DNA of 36,240 bases, taken from the NCBI GenBank assembly GCA_016869045.1, contig VGFC01000022.1, positions 1 to 36,240 of the forward strand, given 5' to 3'. A model generated the notes under the pieces. The model saw only the letters and a program-made list of their open reading frames with translations. It was not told the origin of the DNA and made no database searches. Positions 1-8,505 of the stretch are shown one piece after another. Made by a program: the position numbers and the translations under genes. Position 1 is the first letter of the stretch; each line of letters opens with the position of its first letter. The DNA comes from Armatimonadota bacterium (GTDB lineage: Bacteria > Armatimonadota > Zipacnadia > Zipacnadales > VGFC01).

Positions 1-2546
1 GTGATCTTGAACTCCATCGGGAAGCGGTCGGCGGAGCCGTAGTAGTGCATGTTGCTGAAGTCGGTGCACTCGACCCCGAGGATCTTGTCCGCCGGCGGCA
101 TGCTCGGCAGATACCCTACGCAACTGAGCGTATCCGGGTCCCCCGCGCGGATGCCGTCCACGTTCGCCTTCACCCAGCGGTTCAGGAGCACCGTCTCGAA
201 GCGCTTGCGGTCGGCCGAGCGCACGTCGTACCAGTCGTCGGTCGTGTTGCCGAGCGGCACGTTCGGCAGCGCGGCCTCCGGCGGGTTCTTGTCCCACGCC
301 GCGCGCAAGGCCTCGTCCGACCCGTAGCGCTCCTGCAGGAATGCGTTCCACAGGGCCACGATGTCCGGCCGGTCCTCGGCGGCGACGCCCGGCTCGTTCT
401 GGATGTCGTAGAGGATGCCCGGCACGTCCTTGTAGCGCTCCGCCCAGAACCGGTTCCAGTCCGCCTGGGCCGCCAGTTCCTCGTCGGTCAGCACTGTGCC
501 CAGCCAGTCGTGCAGCGACAGGAAGATCGCCACTCGGTGCTTCTGCGCGAGTTGCACAATCGCGTCCATCTGCCGCACAAGCCTCTTCGGCCGGTTCGCG
601 AGGTCGAGTGACGTGTGCTTCCCGTCGCCCTCGTAGCCCTTCGCCGCGAAGGGCGAGAAGTGCAGGATGCGCCAGATGTGGAACCCGTGCACTTCCATCG
701 CCGCGAAGTCGCGGTCCCACGTCGCCGGGTTCTCGTCCGGCGAGAAGTACATCATGCCCGTCTGGTTCGTGCCGACCAGGAAGCTTGGCTTCCCGTCCAC
801 CGTCATGTAGTTGCCCGCCCAGCCGATCCTCGCACCGCTCGCCAGCACCTTCTCGTCGCGCAGGCAGAAGGCCGACGCCAGCGAGTCCACGCGCCTCCCT
901 CCGTCGCTGAGCGTTGCCGCGATGGGGATCAGGTCGCCCTTCAGGCCATCCACCGGCACCGCTGCCTCGACAGCCTCGCTCGCGCCCGCCGCGAGGTCCA
1001 GGCTACGCTTCGCGACCTCCCGTCCGCCCACTGTCAGCGTCACCTCGCGCTTCGCTGGCCACCGACCGTTGTTCGCCGCCTGCACCGAGATGCTCGCCGT
1101 CTCCCCCGGCCCATAGCAGGCGAGGTCGGTCGCCAGGCTGTGCAGGAAGACCTTCTGCGTGATCTCGCTCATCACGCGCTCCAGCAGCGCCCGGCGTTCC
1201 GGGGTGCCGAGGAGGAGGTCTTGACCCGATGTGATCCCGCTGAACGCCCAGCTCGACTTCGGGTACTCACCCGCGAAGTTGTGCGCCATGCTGAGCGCCG
1301 TGCCGCGCAGCGCGCCGCCCTTGTCGAAGGCCTCAAGCACCGGAATCCACCGTCGGTGTACGGGCGGGAAGACGGGGCTGTTCACGCCCGTCTGGCAGCA
1401 GGCCGAGAAGCCCTCGACCGGCGCGTCGAACGAGTACGACGGAACGCCATCGCCCACCCATGCCGACGGGCGGAACTGCGTCGCCTGCTCCAAGTGGAAC
1501 TGCGGATCGAAGGCGCCGATCTGCGAGGGATCGAGGGCCATCGCGTCGCCCGGCTTGCCGATCCGTGTGTTCATGCCCACCGACGCCGGGGGCTCCTCCG
1601 CCGCATCCATCTCCGATGCCTTCCGGCCGACCACCGGCAGGTCCGTCCAACCCTCATTCGTCAGGATGAGAAGCTGGTCGAACGCATACCCATCGGTAGA
1701 CAGGAAGCTCCCGCCCGCCTTCAGGTAGGCCTGAAACGTCTCCCTCGCCTCCGCCGGGAAGCACGGCCCGAACGGCAAGACGACCGCATCGAACGCCTCC
1801 GCGGTCAGCACCTGTGGGTCGGCAAGGTCGCCGGGCCGGAGCATCGTGACGCCGAAGCCCGCCTCACGTAGCGCCTGCGCGAGGTCCGCCGGTGCGTGCG
1901 CCGTCCTGAAGCCGCCCGGCAGCCCCTCGCCCGTGTCGAGGATGCCGACGCTGCCCTTCTCCGTTGACTCGATCTGCAGCCCCTCGGTCTTCGGCAACGG
2001 AACAGCCTGCAGCTTGGGCTCGGTCTCCCACTTCATGCTGTCGATCGTCACCTCCAGGTCCCCGTAGTTGCAGCCGATGAGCATTCCGGTCGCCGTCGTC
2101 ATCTGCCGCGTCTTCTGCCCGCGCGGCTGGAACGCGAAGCCCGCGATGGGCACACGGACCTCCTGCCAGCCGGGCTTCTGGTCCGCCAGCTCGCCCTTCG
2201 TGAACCGCACGCGCTGCGCCCACATGTCGTTGTCCGGCTCGATCAGCCAGATGTGCATCGCAGCGCCCTTGGCGGCGGAGTGGACGTAGAGCTGAAAGGT
2301 CAGCGCGTACGCGTCCCCCGGCACCGTGCACGGCCCGCGCAGGTTGCCCCAGTGCGGCGGCTGATCCGTGTACCTGATCCGCATTGCCTGGCCCTCGCGC
2401 GCGAACTCCGTGTCCGCCGACCACGCCGGCGCATGGCCGCCGTCGCGGTTGTCCACCCACACAGCGATGTCCTCGAAGCCGTGTAGCGCGACATCAGACC
2501 TCGCAGGGGCGGCCAGAACGGCCGCGAGGAAACAGTAGGGTATCAC
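1..2546 (-). CDS. Secreted clan-A glycoside hydrolase-like protein, C-terminus off the window
   Basis: About 848 residues are visible and the frame is open to base 1, so the C-terminus is missing. The GTG start overlaps the stop of the upstream membrane-protein gene by 4 bp (GTGA) and follows GGAGAGGAG at good spacing. A short hydrophobic signal-like N-terminus precedes a beta-sandwich that looks carbohydrate-binding (about 20-175). Next comes a ThuA/GATase-like region (about 200-460, with LDTGEGLPGG and KAGGSFLSTDGYAFD), an Ig-like stretch, and from about residue 610 a TIM barrel. The barrel contains DIQNEPG, in which Glu718 is the expected clan-A acid/base. The nucleophile would lie beyond the window. 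The likely role is hydrolysis of a plant or microbial glycan outside the cytoplasm. The exact GH family (5-, 42- or 35-like) cannot be set from this part. Confidence 0.8.
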   Translation of the reverse strand, partial: MIPYCFLAAVLAAPARSDVALHGFEDIAVWVDNRDGGHAPAWSADTEFAREGQAMRIRYTDQPPHWGNLRGPCTVPGDAYALTFQLYVHSAAKGAAMHIWLIEPDNDMWAQRVRFTKGELADQKPGWQEVRVPIAGFAFQPRGQKTRQMTTATGMLIGCNYGDLEVTIDSMKWETEPKLQAVPLPKTEGLQIESTEKGSVGILDTGEGLPGGFRTAHAPADLAQALREAGFGVTMLRPGDLADPQVLTAEAFDAVVLPFGPCFPAEARETFQAYLKAGGSFLSTDGYAFDQLLILTNEGWTDLPVVGRKASEMDAAEEPPASVGMNTRIGKPGDAMALDPSQIGAFDPQFHLEQATQFRPSAWVGDGVPSYSFDAPVEGFSACCQTGVNSPVFPPVHRRWIPVLEAFDKGGALRGTALSMAHNFAGEYPKSSWAFSGITSGQDLLLGTPERRALLERVMSEITQKVFLHSLATDLACYGPGETASISVQAANNGRWPAKREVTLTVGGREVAKRSLDLAAGASEAVEAAVPVDGLKGDLIPIAATLSDGGRRVDSLASAFCLRDEKVLASGARIGWAGNYMTVDGKPSFLVGTNQTGMMYFSPDENPATWDRDFAAMEVHGFHIWRILHFSPFAAKGYEGDGKHTSLDLANRPKRLVRQMDAIVQLAQKHRVAIFLSLHDWLGTVLTDEELAAQADWNRFWAERYKDVPGILYDIQNEPGVAAEDRPDIVALWNAFLQERYGSDEALRAAWDKNPPEAALPNVPLGNTTDDWYDVRSADRKRFETVLLNRWVKANVDGIRAGDPDTLSCVGYLPSMPPADKILGVECTDFSNMHYYGSADRFPMEFKI

Positions 2547-3265
2547 GTGCACGTCTCCTCTCCGGGGACGGGGGGCTGAGGCGCGGGTGGAGCACTGCGC
2601 CACGCCCGCCACGCCGCGAGCGACACCAGCGTGGTCAGGACTGCGTGGAACGCGAGGAAGCCGCCGCCCACGCTGGGCTGGTAGAAATCCCATCCCGCCA
2701 TGGTTCCGTGGTCGGCGGCCCCGTCGAGCAGCGTGAACGCCAGCAGGGCCAGCAGGCCGAACCCCAAGGCGTGGCGGCGGACCGCGACGTAGACCAGCAG
2801 GCGTGTCGCCGTGTGGAACACCAGGGTGATCGCCCGCTCCATCGGGTAGTTGAGCTGGACGACTATGGGGAGCGGGTCCGTCGGCTCCAACGGCGCCGCA
2901 GTGCAGGCGCTGGCGAGGATGACGGGCACCTCGAAGGCCCCGATCCCCGCGCCGAAGGCCAGGACATCGGCCAACTTGAGCCGCGCCCACACCAGGATTA
3001 GCGCAGCTGCCGCGAGTTCAGTGGCCCCGGAGACTACCCCGCTCAACGTGCCTCGAGCCAGTTGCAGGCCCAGGCTATCCACAGGATGGTCGAGGCCGCA
3101 GCCGTAGTGGATCACAACCTTGGCCGTACACCCAACCACCCAGCTCGCGATGCCCAAGAGCGCCCAGCGCAATCGTGCGCCGTAGCGGAGCCGCAAGACC
3201 AGCAGTGGCCCGAATGCGACGGCCAGCAGCGAGACCCAGAACACCCCGTCCACCAGCGCCTGCAA
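2543..3265 (-). CDS. YhfC-like multipass membrane protein (putative glutamic-type intramembrane protease)
   Basis: A 240-residue protein with about seven hydrophobic segments. I chose the TTG at 3265 because GGGAGGTGG sits 8 nt upstream; a longer reading back to 3397 only translates the end of the URO-D gene in another frame. Motifs resemble the YhfC branch of CPBP/PrsW-type proteases: a Glu in a membrane segment (SGATE, Glu83), a second in GIGAFE (Glu112), and MER followed by a histidine (Glu143, Arg144, His151). These are the kinds of residue that carry catalysis in glutamic intramembrane proteases. The gene lies 34 bp after the URO-D gene and overlaps the secreted glycosidase gene by 4 bp, so the three probably form one transcript. 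Family assignment is by motif only; an unrelated integral membrane protein remains possible. Confidence 0.6.
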   Translation of the reverse strand: MQALVDGVFWVSLLAVAFGPLLVLRLRYGARLRWALLGIASWVVGCTAKVVIHYGCGLDHPVDSLGLQLARGTLSGVVSGATELAAAALILVWARLKLADVLAFGAGIGAFEVPVILASACTAAPLEPTDPLPIVVQLNYPMERAITLVFHTATRLLVYVAVRRHALGFGLLALLAFTLLDGAADHGTMAGWDFYQPSVGGGFLAFHAVLTTLVSLAAWRAWRSAPPAPQPPVPGEETCT

Positions 3266-3299
3266 TGCAACCACCTCCCGCCGCGCGCGAACGCCCCCA

Positions 3300-4295
3300 T
3301 CACTGGGCAGGAACCTCGACGCCCGGCGCCGCCAGTTCGATGAACGCCTCCAGCATGATCCGCTTCTTCTCGATGGGCACGCCGATCGCCGCGCCATCCC
3401 CGTAGTCGCTCAGCACGAAGCCGCCCTGGGGTGTCGCCCAGTGCTCGATGAGCTGCTTGGCCTCTGCGCGGATGGCGTCCGCGTCCTTCCAGGGGAGCGT
3501 CATCTGGATGTCGCAGAGGCTCTCGAAGCAGATGCGCCCGCGATACCTCTCCCCCATCTCCTCGATCCCCAGGTTCGTCGGTTGCTGCAGGTTCACGAGG
3601 TCCAGCCCGCAGTCGATCCACTCGCCCACGATGTCGTTCACATGCCCGCACGAGTGCATCCAGGCGTGCATCCCCGCGTCGTGGATCGCGTCGAACAGCC
3701 GCCGGTAGTAGGGCTTGAAGAACTCGCGGAACATCGGCAGGCTGGTGAACGCCGCCTCCTGCGTGCCCCAGTCATCGGTCATCGCGAACCCGTGCACGCG
3801 CCCCCGGAAGCGCTTCCCGATCTCCTGCGCAATCCCGATGGGGAACGCGACCACCCGCTCCGCGAGCGCATGCACGCCCTTTGGGTTCTCATACAGCGCG
3901 ACGAACAGCTCCGGCATCCCATACAGGTAGTGCATTCGCTCGAAGAACGTGAATCCGCACCCGACCATCACGTACTTCTCGCCCGCATTCGCCAGCTGCC
4001 CCTCGATGGCCGCGAAGCGGTTGTCATCGTGCGGGTCGGGCCACTTCACCTCGTCCAGCCGATCCAGCGACTTCAGGTTGTGGCCCTTGGGCTGGCCCAT
4101 GTTGGTGACACCCTCGGGCGCCGGATGCCATACGACACCCCACTCATCCTCGTACGGCTGCGACGCCTGCCAGCCCGCCGCGGCCTGCAGGCCGACACCA
4201 AACGTGTCGTCAATCCCCAAGGCCCCGAACCGAATCGGGATCCGCTCAGGGGTGTCGAACTCCAGCGCACGACGGACGATCTCGTATGATGTCAT
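3300..4295 (-). CDS. Uroporphyrinogen decarboxylase-like (URO-D / MtaA-CmuA superfamily) protein
   Basis: 331 residues, the usual length for the superfamily. The ATG is preceded by GAGGAG at 9-nt spacing. The N-terminus (RRALEFDTPERIPIRFG) is typical of the non-haem URO-D branch. The motif MHSCGHVNDI (His214, Cys216, His218) matches the His-x-Cys zinc site of corrinoid methyltransferases such as MtaA and CmuA. The following GLDLVNLQQP is the usual next strand. True HemE lacks this zinc motif, so tetrapyrrole synthesis is unlikely. Possible roles are methyl transfer or another C1 reaction on a sugar-derived compound; no corrinoid protein is encoded nearby. It is the first gene of the minus-strand block and is divergent from a zinc dehydrogenase. 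Confidence 0.85.
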   Translation of the reverse strand: MTSYEIVRRALEFDTPERIPIRFGALGIDDTFGVGLQAAAGWQASQPYEDEWGVVWHPAPEGVTNMGQPKGHNLKSLDRLDEVKWPDPHDDNRFAAIEGQLANAGEKYVMVGCGFTFFERMHYLYGMPELFVALYENPKGVHALAERVVAFPIGIAQEIGKRFRGRVHGFAMTDDWGTQEAAFTSLPMFREFFKPYYRRLFDAIHDAGMHAWMHSCGHVNDIVGEWIDCGLDLVNLQQPTNLGIEEMGERYRGRICFESLCDIQMTLPWKDADAIRAEAKQLIEHWATPQGGFVLSDYGDGAAIGVPIEKKRIMLEAFIELAAPGVEVPAQ

Positions 4296-4464
4296 CTGGC
4301 GCGACTCCTCGATGCAGCATAGCCCCTCGCTGCCACCCTCGCCCTCATCCTGATCATCCTGTCCATCCTGTTAGCCTTGCCTTCGTTGCCCTCCGAAGGT
4401 CTCCCTCCCGCCATCGTCGAACCGTGCGCCGACTCGGTCCGCTCTCAGGAGAGGAGCCTTCCGC
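4296..4464. promoter_or_regulatory. Divergent intergenic region between URO-D and zinc MDR genes
   Basis: This 169-bp gap must hold the promoters for both outward transcription units. I see no convincing -35/-10 pair. The plus strand is strongly pyrimidine-rich. It contains the CATCCTG repeat (4347-4371) and the inverted repeat CTTCG-N8-CGAAG (4381-4398), nearly repeated at 33491-33508 in the other divergent gap. GGAGAGGAG just before 4465 is the ribosome binding site of the dehydrogenase. Confidence 0.5.
4347..4371. repeat. Three-copy CATCCTG direct repeat with exact 9-bp period
   Basis: CATCCTG begins at 4347, 4356 and 4365; on the minus strand it reads CAGGATG with two variable bases between copies. 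It is one of several short phased repeat families in the gaps of this window. Confidence 0.8.
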
Positions 4465-5457
4465 ATGAAGTCCGTCCACCTTCTCGGCAACTGCAAGCTC
4501 GAGATTGCCGACTACCCGATGCCTGAGCCGAAGGAGAACGAGGTCCTGGTCAAGGTCACCGCCAGCGGCGTGTGCGGGGGCGAGATGCACAGCTTCCGCG
4601 GCCCGAACGCGATGGACATGAACGGTGGCCACGAGGTCGCCGGCATCATCGCCGATCCGCACGGCCACCCGCAGTGGGAGGAGGGCGATCGGGTTGGCAT
4701 CTTCACGCTCGGCGGCTGCGGCAAGTGCCGGTGGTGCCGCCAGGGCAAGGACACGTTCTGCCCCGAGGTCGGCACGCCGCGTGCGTGTCACTCCGAGTAC
4801 ATCGCTGTCAAGGCGAACGCGATGGTCAAGCTCTGCGATGACGTGTCCGCCTCCGTTGCGGTCCTGCTCTGCGGAGACGGCCTCGGCGTGCCCTATGGCG
4901 GGACGATCCGCGCGGGCGTGGGCAAGGGAGATGTCACCTGCGTCTTCGGCTGCGGGCCGGTCGGCCTGGGGATGGTGCTGATGCAGCGCTTCCTCGGTTG
5001 CTGGCCGATTGCCGTCGAGCCTATCGCGGCGCGCCGCGCGCTCGCCCTGAAGATGGGCGCCTGGCAGACGCTCGACCCCACGGCGGAGACCGACGTGGTG
5101 GCGAAGCTGCGCGAGCTGACCGACGGCCTCGGGCCGGATGCGTGCTTCGAGTGCTCGGGCCGCCAGGACACGCTCGACTGGGCGATGGATGGCACCAAGT
5201 GCGAGGGGATCATCTGCCAGGTCGGGCACGGTCCACAGTCCGTTGACCCGCAGAAGCTCATCATCAAGCGCAACCTGACGATCTTCGGCAACTGGGTCTC
5301 CCACCCGCGCTACTACCCGGACATGCTCTGCATGCACCGTAACGGCCTGCCCATCGAGCGCCTCATCACGCTGGAGACCTCCTACCAGAACGCGCAGGAG
5401 GCCTACTCGCGCCTGGAGCAAGGCCTGGAGGGGAAGGTCATCCTGACGTGGGACTGA
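4465..5457 (+). CDS. Zinc-dependent medium-chain dehydrogenase (MDR family, sorbitol/threonine dehydrogenase-like)
   Basis: 330 residues; the ATG is preceded by GGAGAGGAG. Catalytic zinc ligands are plausible at Cys37 (SGVCGGE) and His56/Glu57 (GGHE). The structural zinc loop is complete (Cys85, Cys88, Cys91, Cys99 in CGKCRWCRQGKDTFC). The Rossmann motif is present as FGCGPVGLG. It should oxidise a polyol or sugar alcohol, or reduce a sugar, with NAD(P) in the cytoplasm. Glu40 follows the first zinc Cys where many family members have Asp. It is divergent from the URO-D gene, an arrangement repeated at 30287-34543. The substrate cannot be named from sequence. Confidence 0.88.
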   Translation: MKSVHLLGNCKLEIADYPMPEPKENEVLVKVTASGVCGGEMHSFRGPNAMDMNGGHEVAGIIADPHGHPQWEEGDRVGIFTLGGCGKCRWCRQGKDTFCPEVGTPRACHSEYIAVKANAMVKLCDDVSASVAVLLCGDGLGVPYGGTIRAGVGKGDVTCVFGCGPVGLGMVLMQRFLGCWPIAVEPIAARRALALKMGAWQTLDPTAETDVVAKLRELTDGLGPDACFECSGRQDTLDWAMDGTKCEGIICQVGHGPQSVDPQKLIIKRNLTIFGNWVSHPRYYPDMLCMHRNGLPIERLITLETSYQNAQEAYSRLEQGLEGKVILTWD

Positions 5458-5501
5458 GCGCACTCCGGGGAAGGGGTGTCGCGCAGGCCGGCGAATGTCA
5501 C

Positions 5502-5525
5502 TGCGCGAGTCGTGCAGCTCGCGCA
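5502..5525. promoter_or_regulatory. Perfect 8-bp inverted repeat upstream of the lipoprotein gene
   Basis: TGCGCGAG and CTCGCGCA flank an 8-nt spacer in the gap after the dehydrogenase stop, 28 bp before the next start codon. It could be an operator or an RNA hairpin. There is no T-run, so an intrinsic terminator is less likely. Confidence 0.45.
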
Positions 5526-5553
5526 AACGCCATGCTCACGGAGGTGAACCGCC

Positions 5554-6216
5554 TTGAGTACTAGATCACTGCTCCTCGTCGCTGTCGCCGCACTCGCAGT
5601 TGCCGCCGCAGTCCTCCTTGCCGGCTGTCCTCCCAAGCAGACCACCACTGAGACGCCTGTCACCACAACTCCCACTCCGGCGGAGATGCCGAAGACGCCG
5701 GCCGAGCCTGCCGCGGCCCCGGGGGAGTTCACCTGGAGTGATGCGCCGACGGTGGCTCAGGTCCCGGACGCACCGATCGAGGGGATGATCAACGGCAAGG
5801 AGTTCACCGCCAACACGGTACGGATCGAGAAGGGTGATAACGGAAAGGCGACCCTCGAGATCTCCGACGCCAAGCTCGAAGACCCCACGGGCATCATCAC
5901 CGAGGACACCGGCGTGGACCTGGACTTCACCCTTCCCGAAGGCAAGCCCGGCGAGATGGTGAGGAAGATCGCCGATGAGAAGAACTTCGACCAGGAGCAC
6001 GCCTACTACCACTACCCGCAGGGCGGCGACAAGGGTCCGATGAGCGTGAACGACCCGTGGGGTTGCGCGCTGAAGATCGACAGTTGGGACATGACGGCCG
6101 ACCCGAAGAACGAGAAGATCCTCGGCACGGTCAAGGGCAAGGTCGCGATCGTGTTCGAGGACGACCCCAAGAGCTGGGTCGCGGGCACCCTCGACGCGCC
6201 GTACTACAAGTGGTAG
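5554..6216 (+). CDS. Unknown secreted lipoprotein
   Basis: 220 residues. The TTG start lies 9 nt after GGAGG at 5540. A hydrophobic signal ends in a clear lipobox (LLAGC, lipid-attachment Cys25). It is followed by a Thr/Pro/Ala-rich linker (about 26-57) and a soluble domain of about 160 residues. The domain contains INGKEFTANTVRIEKGDNGK and is rich in acidic residues, which looks like a small beta-sandwich. I do not recognise the family. Its position between the zinc dehydrogenase and a secreted fructosidase suggests a surface protein that helps bind or process a carbohydrate, but that rests on context alone. Confidence 0.8.
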   Translation: MSTRSLLLVAVAALAVAAAVLLAGCPPKQTTTETPVTTTPTPAEMPKTPAEPAAAPGEFTWSDAPTVAQVPDAPIEGMINGKEFTANTVRIEKGDNGKATLEISDAKLEDPTGIITEDTGVDLDFTLPEGKPGEMVRKIADEKNFDQEHAYYHYPQGGDKGPMSVNDPWGCALKIDSWDMTADPKNEKILGTVKGKVAIVFEDDPKSWVAGTLDAPYYKW

Positions 6217-6237
6217 ACAGGCCGGCTGAGCGGCGAC

Positions 6238-6264
6238 GGGCCGGGCGCCGGGCGCGTCCGGCCC
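6238..6264 (+). terminator. GC-rich hairpin between lipoprotein and GH32 genes
   Basis: GGGCCGG (6238-6244) pairs perfectly with CCGGCCC (6258-6264) around a 13-nt GC-rich loop. There is no T-tract. It may be a weak terminator, a processing site or a stabiliser of the upstream mRNA. Confidence 0.4.
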
Positions 6265-6292
6265 ACACGTTTCCGGCACAGGAGGCTATCGG

Positions 6293-8413
6293 ATGGGCCG
6301 CTGCGCAGCCGCGGTCGTCGCCTTGTGTTGCGTCGTCTGTGGCCGATCCTACGCGGCGCCCGATCTGCTGGTCGCGGACTTCGAGGGCCCGACCTACGGC
6401 GACTGGCAGGCTGAGGGCGAGGCCTTCGGGTCGGGCCCTGCGCAGGGCACACTGCCCGGCCAGATGGCGGTGAGCGGTTTCCTCGGCCACGGCCTCGTGA
6501 ACAGCTTCTACCACGGTGACGGGACAACGGGCACGCTCACGAGCCCGCCGTTCGAGATCGAGCGCCCCTACCTCAACTTCCTCATCGGCGGCGGGATGTA
6601 CCCCGGCGAGGCGTGCATCGACCTGTTGATCGACGGCCAGGTCGTCCGCACCGCGACCGGCCCGAACGACAAGCCCGGCGGCAGCGAGCGCCTCGGGTGG
6701 TGGACGTGGGATGTCGCCGAGTTCGCCGGCCGCACGGCCGTCATCCGCATCGTCGATCAGCGGACCGGCGGGTGGGGCCACATCAACGTAGACCAGATCG
6801 TCCAGAGCGAAGAGCGTTGGCAGGAGGTCGAGAAGTCGGTGGAACTCACCATCGAAAAGCAGTACCTCAACTTCCCGGTCAAGAGCGGCGCCCCGATGCG
6901 CCGACTCACCGTGCGCCTCGGCGAGGGCGCCGTGCGCGAGTTCGACATCGAGCTGGCCCTCGACGAGCCCGACTTCTGGGTCTTCATGGATGTGAGCGCG
7001 TTCAGGGGGCAGAAGGCGACCGTCACCACGAAGCTCTCCGAGAAGGAATCCTCTGTTCTGCAGCGCATCACGAACGACGACCGGATCACGGGCGCCGAGA
7101 ACCTGTACCGGGAGCGCTATCGGCCCCAGTTTCACTTCTCCTCCCGCCGCGGCTGGAACAACGACCCGAACGGGCTTGTGTACTACGCCGGCGAGTACCA
7201 CCTCTTCTACCAGCACAACCCGTACGGCTGGAAGTGGGGCAACATGCACTGGGGCCACGCCGTCAGCCCGGACCTCGTCCACTGGACCGAGTTGGCCGAC
7301 GCGCTGTACCCCGATCAGCACGGAACCTGCTTCTCGGGCTCTGCGGTCGTGGACGAGAACAACACGGCGGGCTTTCAGACGGGCGACGAGAAGGTGCTGG
7401 TCTGCATCTACACCGGCGCGGGCGACCCCTTCACGCAGTGCATCGCCTACAGCAACGACCGCGGCCGCACGTGGACGCAGTGGGAGGGAAACCCGGTCCT
7501 CCGGCACATCATCGGCGGCAACCGCGACCCCAAGGTCATCTGGTACGCGCCCGAGCGCAAGTGGGTCATGGCGCTCTTCCTGGATGGCAACGACTACGCC
7601 CTCTTCTCCTCACCCGACCTGAAGCGGTGGGAGCGCATGTCCGACATCAGCCTACCCGGCACCAGCGAGTGCCCCGAGTTCCTCGAGATCGCGCTCGACG
7701 GCAAGCCCGGCGACACGCGTTGGGTCTTCTACGGAGGCAACGGGCAGTATCTGATCGGCCGCTTCGACGGCAAGACCTTCACGCAGCAATCGGGTCCGCA
7801 CCGACTCAACTTCGGCAACTGCTTCTACGCCTCGCAGACGTTCAACAGCACCCCGGACGGCCGACGCATCTTGGTCGGCTGGGGCACCTTCGAGATGCCC
7901 GGGATGCCATTCAACCAGATGATGGACTTCCCGGTCGAACTCACGCTGCGCTCAACCGCCGAGGGGCCGCGCCTCTTCGTGCTGCCCGCTCGCGAGATTG
8001 AGACCCTCCACTCCAAGAAGCACGCCTTCTCCGACCTCACGCTCAAGGAGGGCGACAACCCTCTCTCGGGAATCACCGGCGACCTCTTCCATATCCGTGC
8101 GCAATTCCAGATCGGCGCGGCGTCGCAGTTCGGCTTCCACGTGCGCGGTATCCCGGTGGTCTTCAGCACGCTGCACAACACGCTGAGCTGCTTCACCGTC
8201 TCAGCGCCCCTGGAACCGCAGAACGGGAAGATCAAGCTGGAGCTGCTGGTGGATCGCACCTCCATCGAGGTCTACGCCAACGATGGCCTCGTGTACATGC
8301 CCGTCGGCGTGATCCCGTCCGACCAGCTCCACTCGCTCGACGCCTTCACTCGCGGCGCCGATACGAAGCTGACCTCTCTTGAGATCTACGAAGTGAAGAG
8401 CGCCTGGCAGTAG
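6293..8413 (+). CDS. Secreted GH32 beta-fructosidase (levanase/inulinase/invertase type) with N-terminal beta-sandwich
   Basis: 706 residues; AGGAGG precedes the ATG and a signal peptide follows. Residues about 22-180 form a beta-sandwich extension starting VADFEGPTYGDW. The five-bladed GH32 propeller starts near 275 and holds all three catalytic motifs: WNNDPNG (nucleophile Asp291), NRDPK (transition-state Asp412) and SECPEF (acid/base Glu459). The C-terminal GH32 sandwich ends with DRTSIEVYANDG. The enzyme should release fructose from sucrose, inulin or levan in the periplasm or outside the cell. The next two genes encode a sugar-binding lipoprotein and a sugar permease, which fits uptake of the product. 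The catalytic residues are complete, so activity is likely; whether it acts endo or exo is not decided. Confidence 0.95.
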   Translation: MGRCAAAVVALCCVVCGRSYAAPDLLVADFEGPTYGDWQAEGEAFGSGPAQGTLPGQMAVSGFLGHGLVNSFYHGDGTTGTLTSPPFEIERPYLNFLIGGGMYPGEACIDLLIDGQVVRTATGPNDKPGGSERLGWWTWDVAEFAGRTAVIRIVDQRTGGWGHINVDQIVQSEERWQEVEKSVELTIEKQYLNFPVKSGAPMRRLTVRLGEGAVREFDIELALDEPDFWVFMDVSAFRGQKATVTTKLSEKESSVLQRITNDDRITGAENLYRERYRPQFHFSSRRGWNNDPNGLVYYAGEYHLFYQHNPYGWKWGNMHWGHAVSPDLVHWTELADALYPDQHGTCFSGSAVVDENNTAGFQTGDEKVLVCIYTGAGDPFTQCIAYSNDRGRTWTQWEGNPVLRHIIGGNRDPKVIWYAPERKWVMALFLDGNDYALFSSPDLKRWERMSDISLPGTSECPEFLEIALDGKPGDTRWVFYGGNGQYLIGRFDGKTFTQQSGPHRLNFGNCFYASQTFNSTPDGRRILVGWGTFEMPGMPFNQMMDFPVELTLRSTAEGPRLFVLPAREIETLHSKKHAFSDLTLKEGDNPLSGITGDLFHIRAQFQIGAASQFGFHVRGIPVVFSTLHNTLSCFTVSAPLEPQNGKIKLELLVDRTSIEVYANDGLVYMPVGVIPSDQLHSLDAFTRGADTKLTSLEIYEVKSAWQ

Positions 8414-8476
8414 CCTTTGCCGTCCACCTGGGAGCGCGGGCTTCCGGCCGGCTGGCACGCGGTGGCAGCCTTTGCC
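8412..8476. repeat. 45-bp GC-rich insert flanked by 10-bp direct repeats
   Basis: AGCCTTTGCC occurs at 8412-8421 and 8467-8476, and the first copy overlaps the GH32 stop codon. The 45 bp between them include the pair CCACC (8424-8428) and GGTGG (8461-8465) and an inner GC-rich palindromic core (CCGGCCGG). The layout resembles a tiny palindromic insertion with a target-site duplication. No transposase is nearby. Confidence 0.45.
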
Positions 8477-8505
8477 TTTCGAACCGCCCATCAAGGAGCC
8501 TCCCC

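Noticed and set aside
615-1871. A 418-codon plus-strand frame in the left-edge gene
   Set aside because: The minus-strand frame is continuous over this region and carries the NEP motif; the plus frame is a compositional shadow.
3266-3397. Longer N-terminus for the YhfC-like protein
   Set aside because: The extra 44 codons are Arg/Ser-rich and read the end of the URO-D gene out of frame; the TTG at 3265 has a proper ribosome binding site.
3300-4295. Haem biosynthesis HemE
   Set aside because: The HSCGH zinc motif and the glycan-related neighbourhood point to the methyltransferase-like branch, not to true uroporphyrinogen decarboxylase.
4347-4371. A CRISPR array
   Set aside because: The repeat unit is only 7 bp with 2-bp gaps; there are no spacers of 25-40 bp and no cas genes in the window.
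6131-7507. A 458-codon minus-strand frame opposite the lipoprotein and GH32 genes
   Set aside because: Antisense to the GH32 catalytic domain; translation has no recognisable fold and no plausible start signal.
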